64,000 nucleotides of DNA from Mesomycoplasma neurolyticum (lineage in GTDB: Bacteria > Bacillota_I > Bacilli_A > Mycoplasmatales > Metamycoplasmataceae). How positions within the stretch are numbered: the first letter of the stretch is position 1; each line of letters opens with the position of its first letter. This document shows positions 23,510 to 33,918 of the stretch, piece by piece. The stretch is taken from contig NZ_LR214951.1 of NCBI RefSeq assembly GCF_900660485.1, forward strand, positions 434,001 through 498,000, written 5' to 3'. Made by a program: the position numbers and the translations under genes. The notes under the pieces are model-generated. The model had not been told where the DNA came from. It saw nothing but the letters and a program-made list of their open reading frames with translations, and did not search any database.

Positions 23510-23938
23510 TTAATAGTTTTTTTCAAATTGTCATCTTCATTTATCTAAAGATAAAATTATTTCATCAATCATAGGCTGTACAGTTGCACTAAATGAAAAA
23601 GTTACAGATGTTATTAATTTTAAAATTTCTTCTAAATAATTAACAACAAGTTGTGTACTATCTTCTTTAAAAGATAATGATGTATCTTCTTTGATTCTAG
23701 ATAATTGTTCTATTTTTTTGCTATCGACAATAGCATTATGATGAAGCATCACTAATTTTTCAGCAGTCATATCAATAAACTCTAAAATGTCAGCTCTAAG
23801 TTTGTCAGTTTGTTTGTGAATTGTAAAAAAATGCAGACCACTAATATGTCAATGAATATTTGAAATATTTTGATATGCAATTTGCAAAGTAGATTGTAGG
23901 GTTTCTAAAAAAAATAGTTCATTTTTATTGTTTTTCAT
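23510..23938 (-). CDS. dps: Dps-like ferritin (DNA-protection / iron storage)
   Basis: 142 residues; four-helix ferritin-like protein. Ferroxidase-site pattern as in Dps: HW in SNIHWHISGLHFFTIHK (first and second His, about residues 31-43), then DILEFIDMTAEKL with the Asp and Glu ligands (D..xxE). Dps dodecamers oxidise and store iron and protect DNA from peroxide. ATG at 23938 with AAAGGAG. Short N-terminus without an obvious DNA-binding tail. Unlinked to its neighbours, with its own terminator. Confidence 0.8.
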
Positions 23939-23993
23939 AATAACTCCTTTGTTTTTTCAAAAATTTAGTTCATAAATTTTAATATAAAAAAAA

Positions 23994-24353
23994 TGGTGGA
24001 GATGCCGGGAGTTGAACCCGGGTCCACACAAAAACAATAATAAAGGTTTACAGTTTAGTAGTTTTTTGAAAACTAGTTTGAATTATAAAACTATCAAAAT
24101 TTATTCACTAGCCACCATTCGAAAGATTAAATTTATGGTGATCAATTTAATCTATGATTTAATGTTTTTTAATAAAACAATCCGCTATTTTAAGCGAAAG
24201 AAAAATTATAGTTGTTATTTGAAGTTGCTAACATATTTAATGTAACATCTTCTTTTTTAGCTTTTCCGTTTAATTGAAGCCTAGAAATATTTATGGTTTA
24301 TTAGACCACTGAACTTTAGAATTGCTTATGAATGTCGAAGCCATTACACCCCC
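23994..24353 (-). ncRNA. ssrA: tmRNA (ssrA)
   Basis: 360 nt. The 5' end GGGGGUGUAAUGGCUUCGAC pairs with the 3' CAUCUCC-ACCA end (7 bp). The T-arm is GGGTTCAACTCCC-type (GGACCCGGGTTCAACTCCCG on the RNA strand), and CCA is encoded. An internal tag frame of 23 residues plus stop is present. It rescues stalled ribosomes together with SmpB and marks the peptide for proteolysis. Confidence 0.96.
24190..24261 (-). other. tmRNA proteolysis-tag reading frame
   Basis: Resume codon GCT at 24261-24259 and stop TAA at 24192-24190. The tag has 23 residues, beginning AKKEDVTLNML and ending NYNFSFA. It is longer than the 10-residue E. coli tag and ends in an aromatic/Ala motif instead of LAA, as in other mycoplasmas, where Lon is the likely protease. 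Confidence 0.85.
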
Positions 24354-24502
24354 AAATTAGAAATGTACTTAAAATTTTAACACAAAATATATTGTATTTT
24401 TAAAAAATAGTGTAAAATAATGTTATTGCATTTGCAACTAATAATATTTTTATCTATTTATTAACATAATTTAATGTTATTCAAATACAAAGGAGGCTAA
24501 AC

Positions 24503-24697
24503 ATGGCAATAGTTCCTAAGCGTAAAACTTCAAAACAACGTAGAAATAAAAGAAGAACACATGACGCTTTAACTATCCCTAATCTTGTAGAATGTAAGGA
24601 ATGTTCAAATAAAATTCAACAACACAAAGTATGTATGTTTTGTGGATTTTACAAAGGTAAAAAAGTACAAGGTTTCACTGGATTAAATGATAAATAA
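24503..24697 (+). CDS. rpmF: 50S ribosomal protein bL32
   Basis: 64 residues. Basic start MAIVPKRKTSKQRRNKRR and zinc-ribbon cysteines CKECSNK and VCMFCG (four Cys, C+ form). ATG with an AGGAGGCTAAAC ribosome site. Upstream, TTGCAT at about -75 and a small inverted repeat TTGCATTTGCAA lie in the 150-base gap to tmRNA. Followed by its own terminator. Confidence 0.97.
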   Translation: MAIVPKRKTSKQRRNKRRTHDALTIPNLVECKECSNKIQQHKVCMFCGFYKGKKVQGFTGLNDK

Positions 24698-24702
24698 TTT
24701 TT

Positions 24703-24727
24703 AATATCTCCATTTGGAGATATTTTT
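24703..24727 (+). terminator. Terminator of rpmF
   Basis: Nine-bp stem AATATCTCC / GGAGATATT with an ATTT loop, followed by T residues. Confidence 0.85.
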
Positions 24728-24768
24728 ATTACAATATAATTATAAAAATAAATTTTAAGGAGTGAATA

Positions 24769-26025
24769 ATGTATAAAAATATAAAACTTAAAGACATAGA
24801 AATACAAGAAGCGATTAATGCAGAGTTAAAAAGACAAAGTGATCATATTGAATTAATAGCTTCTGAAAATTATGTTTCAGAAGATGTACTTAAAGCAACA
24901 GGAAGTATTTTAACCAATAAATATGGTGAAGGTTATCCTGGAAAAAGATATTATGATGGTTGTGAAAATGTAGATAAAGTGGAAACACTTGCTATTGAAA
25001 GATTAAAAAAACTTTTTAAAGTAAAATATGCTAATGTGCAATCATATTCAGGTTCAACAGCTAATGCAGCTGTTTATGCTGCTCTTTTAGAACCTGGAGA
25101 TAAAATTCTAGGATTAGCACTTAAATCTGGTGGTCATTTAACACATGGTTTTTTTGTAAATTTCTCTGGAAAAATTTACAAGTCTTATACTTATGAAGTT
25201 AATGATGAAGGATTTTTAGACTATGATGAAATTTTAAAAATAGCAAAAAAAGTAAAACCTAAATTAATTATTTGTGGTTATTCAGCTTATTCTAGAACTG
25301 TTGATTTCGCTAAATTTAGTGAAATTGCAAAAGCAGTGGGAGCTTATTTATTAGCTGATATAGCACATATTGCAGGTTTAATAATTGGGAATGTTCATCC
25401 TTCACCAGCAAAATATGCAGATGTTATAACTTCAACTACTCACAAAACTTTAAGAGGAGCAAGAGGAGCTGTAATTATGACTAACGATCAAAATATAGCA
25501 AACAAAATTGATCGTGCAGTTTTCCCTGGGCAACAAGGCGGCCCTTCTTTTCATTCTATTGCTGGTAAAGCAGTTGCTTTTAATGAGGCTTTACAACCTT
25601 TTTTCAAAAATTATGCTAAAGCAGTTGTAACAAATTCTAGAAAGTTTGCAAATCAATTTATTAAAATGGGCGCTACTATAGTCTCTGGCGGAACAGATAA
25701 TCACTTATTTATAATAAATACAAAAAAAAGTTATAATTTATCAGGACATGAAGCTTCTATAGTATTGCAAAGTTTAAATATAACTGTTAATAAAAATACT
25801 ATTCCAAATGACTCATTGCCACCAAGCATAACTTCAGGAATTAGACTTGGTACAGCAGCAATGACATCAAGAGGCTTTAAAGCTAAAGAATTTGTTGAAA
25901 TCGCAAAAATTATAGATAATGCACTCAAAGAATCCAATAATAAAAAATTACATTCTAAATTAAAATTAGAAGTTGCAAAAATAATTAAAAATTTCCCAAT
26001 TAAAAAATCATATTGAGAAAATTAA
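24769..26025 (+). CDS. glyA: Serine hydroxymethyltransferase
   Basis: 418 residues, normal length. It interconverts serine and glycine with transfer of a one-carbon unit to tetrahydrofolate. N-terminal [39 protein letters not shown] lysine in [22 protein letters not shown], and C-terminal [16 protein letters not shown] are all present. A TGA Trp near the end makes the true C-terminus KKSYWEN. Starts at ATG with AAGGAG; the next gene begins 13 bases after the stop, so glyA, deoB and galE look cotranscribed. Confidence 0.98.
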
Positions 26026-26038
26026 AAAAGGAATTAAA

Positions 26039-27241
26039 ATGAAAAAATTTAGATTTAAAAGAATTTTTATGATTGTTACTGATTCATTAGGTATTGGTGA
26101 TGATGGAAGACAACATGAATTTAATGATCAAGGTGCAGATACCCTTTGACATGTAAGTGAAAAAAGCGATATCTTAAATATACCAACTTGAAAAAAATTA
26201 GGTATTGGTGAAATAACAAAAGTATTTAAACATAATAATAGAAATAAAAACCATTTAGCTTATATGGCAAGAATAATTGAAAAATCAAATGCTAAAGATA
26301 CTTTAGCTGGTCACTGAGAAATGATGGGGATTGAAACTAAAATACCAAGTCCAAATTTTGTTGAAAATGGTTTTCCAGCTGAATTAATAGAAAAACTTGA
26401 AAAAGCTTTTGATAATAGAAAAATTATAGGAAATAGAGCTGAAAGTGGAACTGTTATTTTAGCTGAATTAGGACAAAGAGAAATTGATAACAATGAAATT
26501 ATTGTTTATACTTCACCTGATTCTACACTCCAAATTTGTGGTCATGAAAAATATATGACTTTAGATAATTTATATCGTTATGCTAAAGAAGCAAGAAGAA
26601 TATGTTCTGAAAATCCTGCTTGAAATGTTGCAAGAATTATTGCAAGACCTTATGTTGGGGAAAATGGGAATTTTACTAGAACATTCAATAGACATGACTA
26701 TGCAAATAAGCCACCTAAAGCTACTATTTTGAATAAATTACAGGAAAAAGGTATTAAAACAATTGCTATTGGAAAAATAAATGATATCTTTGTAAATCAA
26801 GGAATTGATGTGGTTTTTCCACCAGCTAGCGATGATGAAAACATGGATGTTGCAATTAATATTGCAAATCAAAAAACAGAAAATGAATTTATTTTTGTAA
26901 ATCTTGTAGAATTTGATTCTCATTATGGGCATCGTAGAAATTTATTAGGTTATGCTGAAAATATTAACCGTTTTGATGTTAAATTAACAAAATTAATTAA
27001 TGCAATGGATGAAGATGATTTGTTAATTATGACTTCAGATCATGGAAATGACCCTTCATTTCCAGGAAGTGATCACACAAGAGAAGCATTGCCATTAACT
27101 GTGTTTTCTAAATCATTTAAAGGTAAAAATAAAAACCTTGGAACACTTTCTGGTTTAGGAACAACAGGTAATATAATTGCAAGAAATTTTGGTTTAGAAC
27201 TTATTGACACAGGCGAAGATATTTTTGATAAATTAATTTAA
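26039..27241 (+). CDS. deoB: Phosphopentomutase
   Basis: 400 residues, alkaline-phosphatase-superfamily DeoB. It converts (deoxy)ribose 1-phosphate from nucleoside phosphorolysis to the 5-phosphate. Metal-site motifs: VTDSLGIGD near the N-terminus, ADTLWHV, KDTLAGHWEMMG, EFDSHYGHRRN, TSDHGNDPSFPGSDHTRE. ATG with AAAGGA. Five bases before galE. Confidence 0.96.
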
Positions 27242-27246
27242 ATTTT

Positions 27247-28242
27247 GTGAAAAAACAAACATTTTTTTTAATTGGTGGTGCTGGTTATATTGGAAGTGTT
27301 TTTGCTTGAAAATTATTTGATTTAAAACAAAACATTATTATTGCTGATGATTTATCATCTGGAAATAAAGAGTTTTTACCACCAAATATTTTATTTTATG
27401 AAATAGATTACAAAAATTATTTAGATCTAGAAAAAATTTTTTTAAACAATAAAATTGATATAGTTGTAAATTTTTCAGCATACATAAAAGTTGGAGAGAG
27501 TGTTGAAAATTCACTAAGTTACTATAAAAATAATTTAATTGGTCTTATAAATATTTTAGAATTAATGAATAAATACAAAATAAATAAATTACTTTTTTCT
27601 TCATCAGCTGCTACATATGGACAGTTAAATAAGAAAAAAATCAAAGAAACAGATATTCAAAATCCAATTAATCCTTATGGTTTTTCGAAATTATTTGGTG
27701 AACAAATAATTTTAGATTATGCAAAAAATAATAAAAATTTTAAATATGGAATATTAAGATATTTTAATGTAGCTGGTGCTGATTCACAACTAAGAAGTGG
27801 TCTTTATTCTAAAAACAATAATTACTCTTTATTAATTCCTGTTATTTCTAATTCTTTGTTAGAAAATAAACAAATATATTTATTTGGTAATAATTACAAA
27901 ACTAAAGATGGTACATGTATTAGGGATTATATTCATGTTGATGATTTAGCAAAAATTCATTTTTTAGTTTCACAATATTTGGAAAATAATCCTAGTGAAA
28001 TATTTAACATAGGTTCATCAAAGGGTTATTCTAATTTAGAAATAATTCAAAACTTTGAAAAAATAGTTGATCATAAAATTAATTTTCAATTCAAAAGCAA
28101 AAGGGAAGGTGATCCTGATATCTTAATTGCAAGTACAAACAAAATTAAAAATCTTTTAAATTTTAAAAATAAATATAATTTAAAAGATATAATTTCTCAT
28201 GAATGAAATTGGAGAAAAAAAATAAAAAAATACATAAAATAA
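27247..28242 (+). CDS. galE: UDP-glucose 4-epimerase
   Basis: 331 residues. Extended SDR fold: GGAGYIGS NAD motif near residue 8, active-site Ser in FSSSAATYG, the YxxxK pair in NPYGFSKLFGE, and RYFNVAGAD. It interconverts UDP-glucose and UDP-galactose, giving galactose for surface glycolipid or polysaccharide. GTG start at 27247, the only codon placing the glycine motif at the usual position; no clear ribosome site, so translation may be coupled to deoB. The C-terminus was extended past a TGA (HEWNWRKK). Confidence 0.95.
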
Positions 28243-28286
28243 AATTATGTATTTTTTATATAAGATATAGGAGTTTTAAAAACATA

Positions 28287-28362
28287 TGGTGCCAACAACA
28301 GGAATTGAACCTGCGACCGCATCCTTACCATGGATGTGCTCTACCTACTGAGCTATGATGGC
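28287..28362 (-). tRNA. tRNA-Thr (anticodon GGU)
   Basis: 76 nt with encoded CCA. D-arm AGCTCAG..AGAGC, anticodon stem CATCC/GGATG with loop ATGGTAA (anticodon GGT in DNA), T-loop TTCAATT. The acceptor stem has one U-U mismatch at pair 5-68 and is otherwise complete. Confidence 0.93.
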
Positions 28363-28438
28363 AATATTGTTTATATTATAATATAATAAAAATAAAAAAA
28401 ATATTTTTTTTTAGATTTTAATTAAAAAAGGAAAGTTA

Positions 28439-29110
28439 ATGTTTAGATTTTTTGTAGACCAAAAAGAAAAAAATTATTTTTTACTTAATAAAGAAACACT
28501 AAACCATATAAAAGTTAGTAGAATTCAATCACAAAAATTTATCTGTGTTTATAAAGAAGAATTTTATATAACAATTTTAGAAGCAAATAAAGCTAAAATT
28601 CTTGAAAAATTAAATGAAAATCATGAATTTAAAAATGATGTCATAATTGCTGCTTCTATTATAAATACCAAAAGATTTGAATGATTAATTCAAAAAGCAA
28701 CAGAACTAGGTGCTACAAAACTTTTTCCAATGTATTCAGAAAATGTTGTACAAAAATTAGGGAATAATATTGAAAAAAAAGTCGAGAGATGAAATAAAAT
28801 TGCTAAAAGTGCTTCAGAACAATCATTTCGTAACAAAGCAATGATTGTTGAAATGCCATGTTTTTTTGATGAAATTATAAAAGAAAAAATTTTAAATAAA
28901 TATATTGCTCATGAAAAGTGCAATAATAACAATAATTTAAATGAATTGTATGAACAAAATTCTATTTTTTTAATCGGTCCTGAAGGTGGCTTTAGTGAAA
29001 AAGAAGTTGAATTAGCACAAAAAAATGGTTTTCAAACAATTTTTTTAGGTAAAAGAATATTAAGAGCTGAAACAGCTACTCTTTTTATTCTTTCAAGAAT
29101 TAAGCAATAA
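28439..29110 (+). CDS. rsmE: 16S rRNA m3U1498 methyltransferase
   Basis: 223 residues; SPOUT (knot) methyltransferase. KNDVIIAASIINTKRFEWLIQKATELGA matches the RsmE core, FLIGPEGGFSEKE and LGKRILRAETA form the SAM-binding knot. A short N-terminal PUA-like domain is present. Start ATG with AAGGAAAG upstream. 19 bases before nadD; the two are probably one transcript. Confidence 0.94.
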
Positions 29111-29129
29111 ATTAATTATAGGAGAAAAA

Positions 29130-30206
29130 ATGAAAATAGGAATATTTGGCGGAAGTTTCAACCCAGTGCACAATGCACATATTAACATTGCTAATTTTGC
29201 AATAGAAACTTTAGAATTAGATAAATTTTATTTTGTACCTACTTTTAAATCCCCATTTAAAAAAAATGAAAAAAGCATAGATATAAAACATAGAATAAAA
29301 ATGTTGGAATTATCTAAACCTGAAAAAAGTGAGATTTCACTTTTTGAAGTTAAAAGAAAAGGTGTGAGTTATACAATTGACACAATTAAATACTTTCAAA
29401 AAAAATATCCTAATAGTAAATTATACTTATTTATTGGTTCAGATAATTTACCAAAACTAAATAAGTGAAAAAATATTAAGGAAATAAGTGAGATTGCCAA
29501 AATTATTGTTTTTAAAAGAAGTAAAAATATTAACAAAATTAATTTAAAAAAATATAATTGCAAATTATTAAATAATAAAATTTATGAAATTTCTTCAACT
29601 CAAGTTAAAAAAGGTGATTTTAGTTTCTTAAATCCAAAAGTAAATGAATATATAGCTGAAAATTATTTATACATTGACGATATATTAAAAAACACACAAG
29701 AAGCTAAAAGGCATAAACATTCAATTGCAGCTGGTAATCTTGCTGCTAAATATGCTCAAAATTTAAAATTAAATGTTAAAGAAGCATGATTTGCGGGTTT
29801 ATGTCATGATATAACAAAAAATTGAACTCTAGAAAAACATAGAATGTTTTTAAAACAAAATAATATCGATGATAAAAAAATAAAAGATTATCAATTGCAT
29901 CAATTAACTGGATCTCTTTGATTAAAAAATGTTTATAAATTAAAAAACGAAAATATTATAAAAGCTATTAGTGTTCACACATCATTAGCAAAAAATTTAT
30001 CATTGCTCGACAAAGTTGTATTTATGGCAGATAAACTTTGTCAAGGGAGAAAATTTGAAGGTATTCAAAAAATTAGAAAATTATCTTTTGAAAATTTTGA
30101 AGAAGCTTTTAAATTAATTGTTAAAAAAACAAAAAACTTTAATTTATCTAAAACCGATGTTTCTAAAGAACAACTAGAAATCTATAATTATTTAATTGAA
30201 AAGTAA
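29130..30206 (+). CDS. nadD: NadD-YqeK fusion: nicotinate-nucleotide adenylyltransferase plus HD hydrolase
   Basis: 358 residues. Residues 1-~185 are NadD: GGSFNPVHNAH near the N-terminus, FVPTFKSPFK, and EISSTQVKKGD (ISSTxxR/K motif). It makes nicotinic acid adenine dinucleotide for NAD synthesis. Residues ~190-358 are YqeK-type HD: RHKHSIAAGNLAAKYA, GLCHDITKN, VHTSLAKNLS and DKVVFMADKL. YqeK proteins hydrolyse Ap4A symmetrically. These are separate neighbouring genes in many Firmicutes, but the fusion is common in mycoplasmas. GGAG ribosome site, ATG at 29130. Confidence 0.94.
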
Positions 30207-30282
30207 ATTTTAAAATATTTTTGTAATTTTTAAAAAAGTAAAAAAAGTAACAAAAAAAAGGCAAAAAAATCTTTTTTTTAGC

Positions 30283-30315
30283 TTTTTTTTTTTTTTTGTC
30301 AAAAATACATATAAT
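30283..30315 (+). promoter_or_regulatory. T-tract promoter of surface-protein copy A
   Basis: T15 tract (30283-30297), 12-base spacer GTCAAAAATACA, TATAAT at 30310-30315, then 6 bases to ATG 30322. The -35 position lies inside the T-tract. The same layout occurs before copy B (T13 at 33882-33894) and copy C (T12 at 37475-37486). Leaderless mRNA is expected. Confidence 0.6.
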
Positions 30316-30321
30316 GAAGTA

Positions 30322-33300
30322 ATGAACAAAAAAAATAATATTTTAAAACAAAAAAGAAAAATGGCTTTTCTTATTTTAGGTTCAGTTGCCACAATAGCAA
30401 TAATAGCTACTGCAATCGCTGTTCCTTTATCAAAAGGTAAAAAAACAAAAATTACTAATGAAGATAAAAAAACAGAAAAAGAGCCAACACAAAAAGATAT
30501 TAAATTAAAAACATTACAAATTGTTGAAAAAGAAAATAAAGAAATTGAAATTAAAGCAACTTTTGAAAATGTAGATGACAATACTGAGGCAAAAATTGAA
30601 TTAAAAGATGAAGAAAATCAAGTATATAGTTCAAGTGAAAAAATTATTATCCAAAATAATCAATTACTAATTGACACTAATTTTTTAACATTTGGTAAAA
30701 AATATACTATTACTTCAATAAAAATTTTAGATTCAAAAAATACAAATAATGATCTTAATTTGGATCTATCAAAAATTTCAACTGAAGAAAAAATAGTTGA
30801 TAAAACAGCTTCAATCAAAAATAATCAAATAATTTTAGATAATAATGATTTAATTAAAAATGACAAAACTGAAATTACTTTTAGTTTTGTCACAACTAAA
30901 GAAAATATTCAAAACAAAAAAATAGACATCAAAAAAACAATAGATAAAAATGATGCAATTGATATTCCAACAATAGATGAAATAAAAAATCATGAAAACA
31001 CATTAGGTTTTATATGAAAACTAAAGTCATTTTCAATGAATAATAAAACATATAATGTAAACGAAAAAGAAAATAAACCATTAGATTTATCTAAAATAAC
31101 ACTTGGCGACATTACACAAGAAGCAACTCAAAATTCATCTTCTAGTAATAATGAAGAACAAAAAGCAACAATTTCAATTGATTTAAGTTTTGAAAGTAAA
31201 ATAACTATTGAACAAATGAAAAAAAATAAATTTACACTTCAATATGTTAATGAAACAAATTCAAAAGATATATCAAAAAATGAACAACAACCTGAAATTA
31301 TTGAAAAAGATGGTAAACAACAACTTAAATTTGAAATTTCTTTTAAACAATCTAATCGTAAATATAAATTAGATAAATTAATAATTAATGATTTTGCGGA
31401 ATTTTCTAAAGAAAATGAATTCAAAACTAAAGAAAGCAAAACTGAAATTGCAACTCTAAGTTTAAATGCAACAGATGTTGATGAAATAGCATTTTCTGCT
31501 GAAATTAATTCAGAAGACGCTCCTTTTACTTTGGGTCAAAAATATGTGGTTATTTATAAAGATGTTGAAACAAACACAGAAAAAACATCTGACGCTGTTA
31601 CTTTAGAGCAAGTTCAAAACCCATTAGAAGATGACAATAAACAAAACAAAAAAGCAATTTTAAAAGGAAAAATATCAAATTTAAAAGAAAATAAAGAATA
31701 TGAAATTGTTGGTATTAAAGCTGTTGAAAAAAATACAACAAACAACACCGAAGAGCCGCACTATAGCGATTTTATTGCTAATAATAATTATGCAAGCAAA
31801 AATTTTGATTTTAATGATTCTATTACTAATAAAAAAGCAAAAACACTTGATAGTTCAAAAACACAGATAAGAAAAGTAAGATCTATAGATACTAATGGAA
31901 CTGAAGCTGAATTTTTTGAAAAGACTTCTTCTTTCAAAATGGAAGTAGAATTTGAAAATATTTTTAAAAAATGAAAAAATCATACAATAGTCTTAAAATA
32001 TAAATCATCTTTTAATGATGATGATGGAAGTGTTCTATTTGCAGCAAACATCACAGATGAAACACAAAAAGGTAAAATTAACTTTGAAAAAGTACAAGAT
32101 AGCGAATTTAAAGGTAATAGAATTTATAAATTTGAAAAATTTTATTTAGTTAAAACACCTGAAGCACTAAACACAACTTCTTTAACAAAAACTGATAATG
32201 AAGGTAATTTACCAATAGAGGAAAAAAATAAAAATACTTTCAAGACAAATCCTACTGATGGAAAAAATGCACTTAGAATAGTTAGAGCTGACCGTAGAAA
32301 TGCAGAAAGAAATTTAACAATTGACTATTTTTCAGTAATAATAGATGATAAAGATAATATTTTATCTAAAGGTGAAAACTTAAGGATTGGTATTGCTTTA
32401 GAAAAGAAAAATAAAAATAGAGATATCAATTATCCTGATCTAGATTCTTGAGATAATAACAAAATAGAAATTAATAGTCAAAATGAGAAATTTATTAAAA
32501 GAACTGTTCTAGGAATAAAATTTAATGATGGTGATAATTATATTCATGATATAATTGCATCAAAAACTAACAAAAAAATTGCCAAAAATTTATGAGGCAA
32601 GAATGATGAAATATCAATTAAACATGATTATACAAATAATAACAAAAGGATTTTTGTTGGGAATAAAATTAAATTTGTAAATAAAAAATATGATTGAATT
32701 CAATCTATTGATGAAAACGGAAAAGTTAATGCTGAAATTGAGTTAGAAATGCTTTATGATGAAACAAATCAACACATGAAAGAAAATACATACCTTGGTA
32801 AGTCAGTTAAATTTAGAGCTGAAATGGTACAAAGCGCTCCAAGCTACAACCATCCAAAAGAAAATCCAAATTCACAAAGTGATAATGTAAAAATTATTGA
32901 ACCAACTGTGCTAGAAGTAAAAAATGGGAAATTAAAAATTAAATTTACTGATTTAGTTTCAAATAGAAAATATTCTAATTTAAGAATTTATGCTATGTCT
33001 GAATATAACAAAAATAATATAAAAGAATTTAAAAATTCTAATACAAAATCAATAACAATTGATCGTTTATTAAATAATTTACCAAATATTTTAGATTTAA
33101 AAACAACACCTAGAGAAACCACAGTTGAATTAGTAAGTAAAAATACAAAAAATGAAAATAATAAACAAATGTTGGAGATCAAATACAAAATTAATTCATT
33201 AGATGAGACTTTAACTAATCAACTGCTAAAATTAAAACTTACATCAAAAGATAATAACACTTCATTTAGCACTTCTCAAGAAAAAAATATTACAAAAGAA

Positions 33301-33561
33301 GGCGATAATTATATTGTTACATTTGAATTTGAAATGATTGAAAATAATAATAATAATAATATAGAAAATAAAAATAATAAAATTTTAAAAAATATTGATT
33401 ATTCAGTGGAATTAACTGTAGCAAGTGCTGTTGATTGAGCGTTTGATCAAAATGTTAAAGTTAAAGGTATAAACCAAGAAAGAAATAGAACTTTAATTAA
33501 CAATGATTCAGAACATGATGACAGCAACATCAAAACAATAAATTTAAGTAATATGAATTAA
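30322..33561 (+). CDS. Anchored extracellular multi-domain protein, copy A
   Basis: 1079 residues, no stop under code 4. Basic N-terminus, a single TM (about residues 14-34, MAFLILGSVATIAIIATAIA) without a lipobox Cys, so an uncleaved or cleaved signal with the rest outside. The body is Lys/Asn/Glu/Thr-rich and beta-type, with repeated ~100-residue patterns ending in phrases such as KKYTITSIKI, RKYKLDKLII, KEYEIVGIKA and NRIYKFEKFY, suggesting a string of Ig-like domains. No enzyme motif. Resembles the variable surface proteins of mycoplasmas in layout, but I cannot name the family. Leaderless promoter with T15 tract; own terminator. First of three tandem paralogs. Confidence 0.85.
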
Positions 33562-33918
33562 ATTTAATATTAATATAAATTAAAACAAAAAATCTTATAA
33601 CAAACTTATATTTGCTATAAGATTTTTTTTAGTTTTTAGCAAAACATAAAAAAAGTTATAAATAATTAATGCAAATTTTACAATATAATTTTTGTATGTT
33701 TTTTAAATAATTCTATAAATATTAATAATAGTTAAAAGTGTTTTGAAAACATGTTAAAAACAAAATTTAGGCAATATTTTATTTATATAAAGATAATTAT
33801 TAATCAAAAATTAAATTATGTTTTATTTTTAAAAAAGTAAAAAAAGTAACAAAAAAAAGGCAAAAAAATCTTTTTTTTAGCTTTTTTTTTTTTTGTCAAA
33901 AATACATATAATGAAGTA
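33562..33918 (+). repeat. Gene-free spacer between copies A and B, repeated between B and C
   Basis: 357 bases without a gene. It holds the terminator of copy A (33587-33628), then ~200 bases of AT-rich sequence that recurs almost unchanged at 37230-37430, including a small palindrome GTTTTGAAAAC, and then the A/T-rich promoter of copy B. No ORF or structured RNA is recognised, though the conservation could simply reflect recent duplication. Confidence 0.85.
33587..33628 (+). terminator. Terminator of copy A
   Basis: Stem AAAAAATCTTATA (33587-33599) with TATAAGATTTTTT (33616-33628). The same hairpin follows copies B and C. Confidence 0.85.

Noticed and set aside
24769-26025. Apparent broken genes (pseudogenes) at TGA codons across the window
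   Set aside because: TGA positions align with conserved tryptophans (for example EAWPYGP, NPAWNV) and joining them gives normal protein lengths; this is the mycoplasma code.
28287-28362. tRNA-Thr as a pseudogene because of the acceptor-stem mismatch
   Set aside because: All other stems, loops, anticodon and CCA are intact; one U-U pair is tolerated in mycoplasma tRNAs.
30210-30581. Minus-strand ORF repeated opposite each surface gene (also 33816-34178, 37393-37770)
   Set aside because: It recurs only because the plus-strand genes are duplicated; no ribosome site, and it covers the signal-anchor code in antisense.
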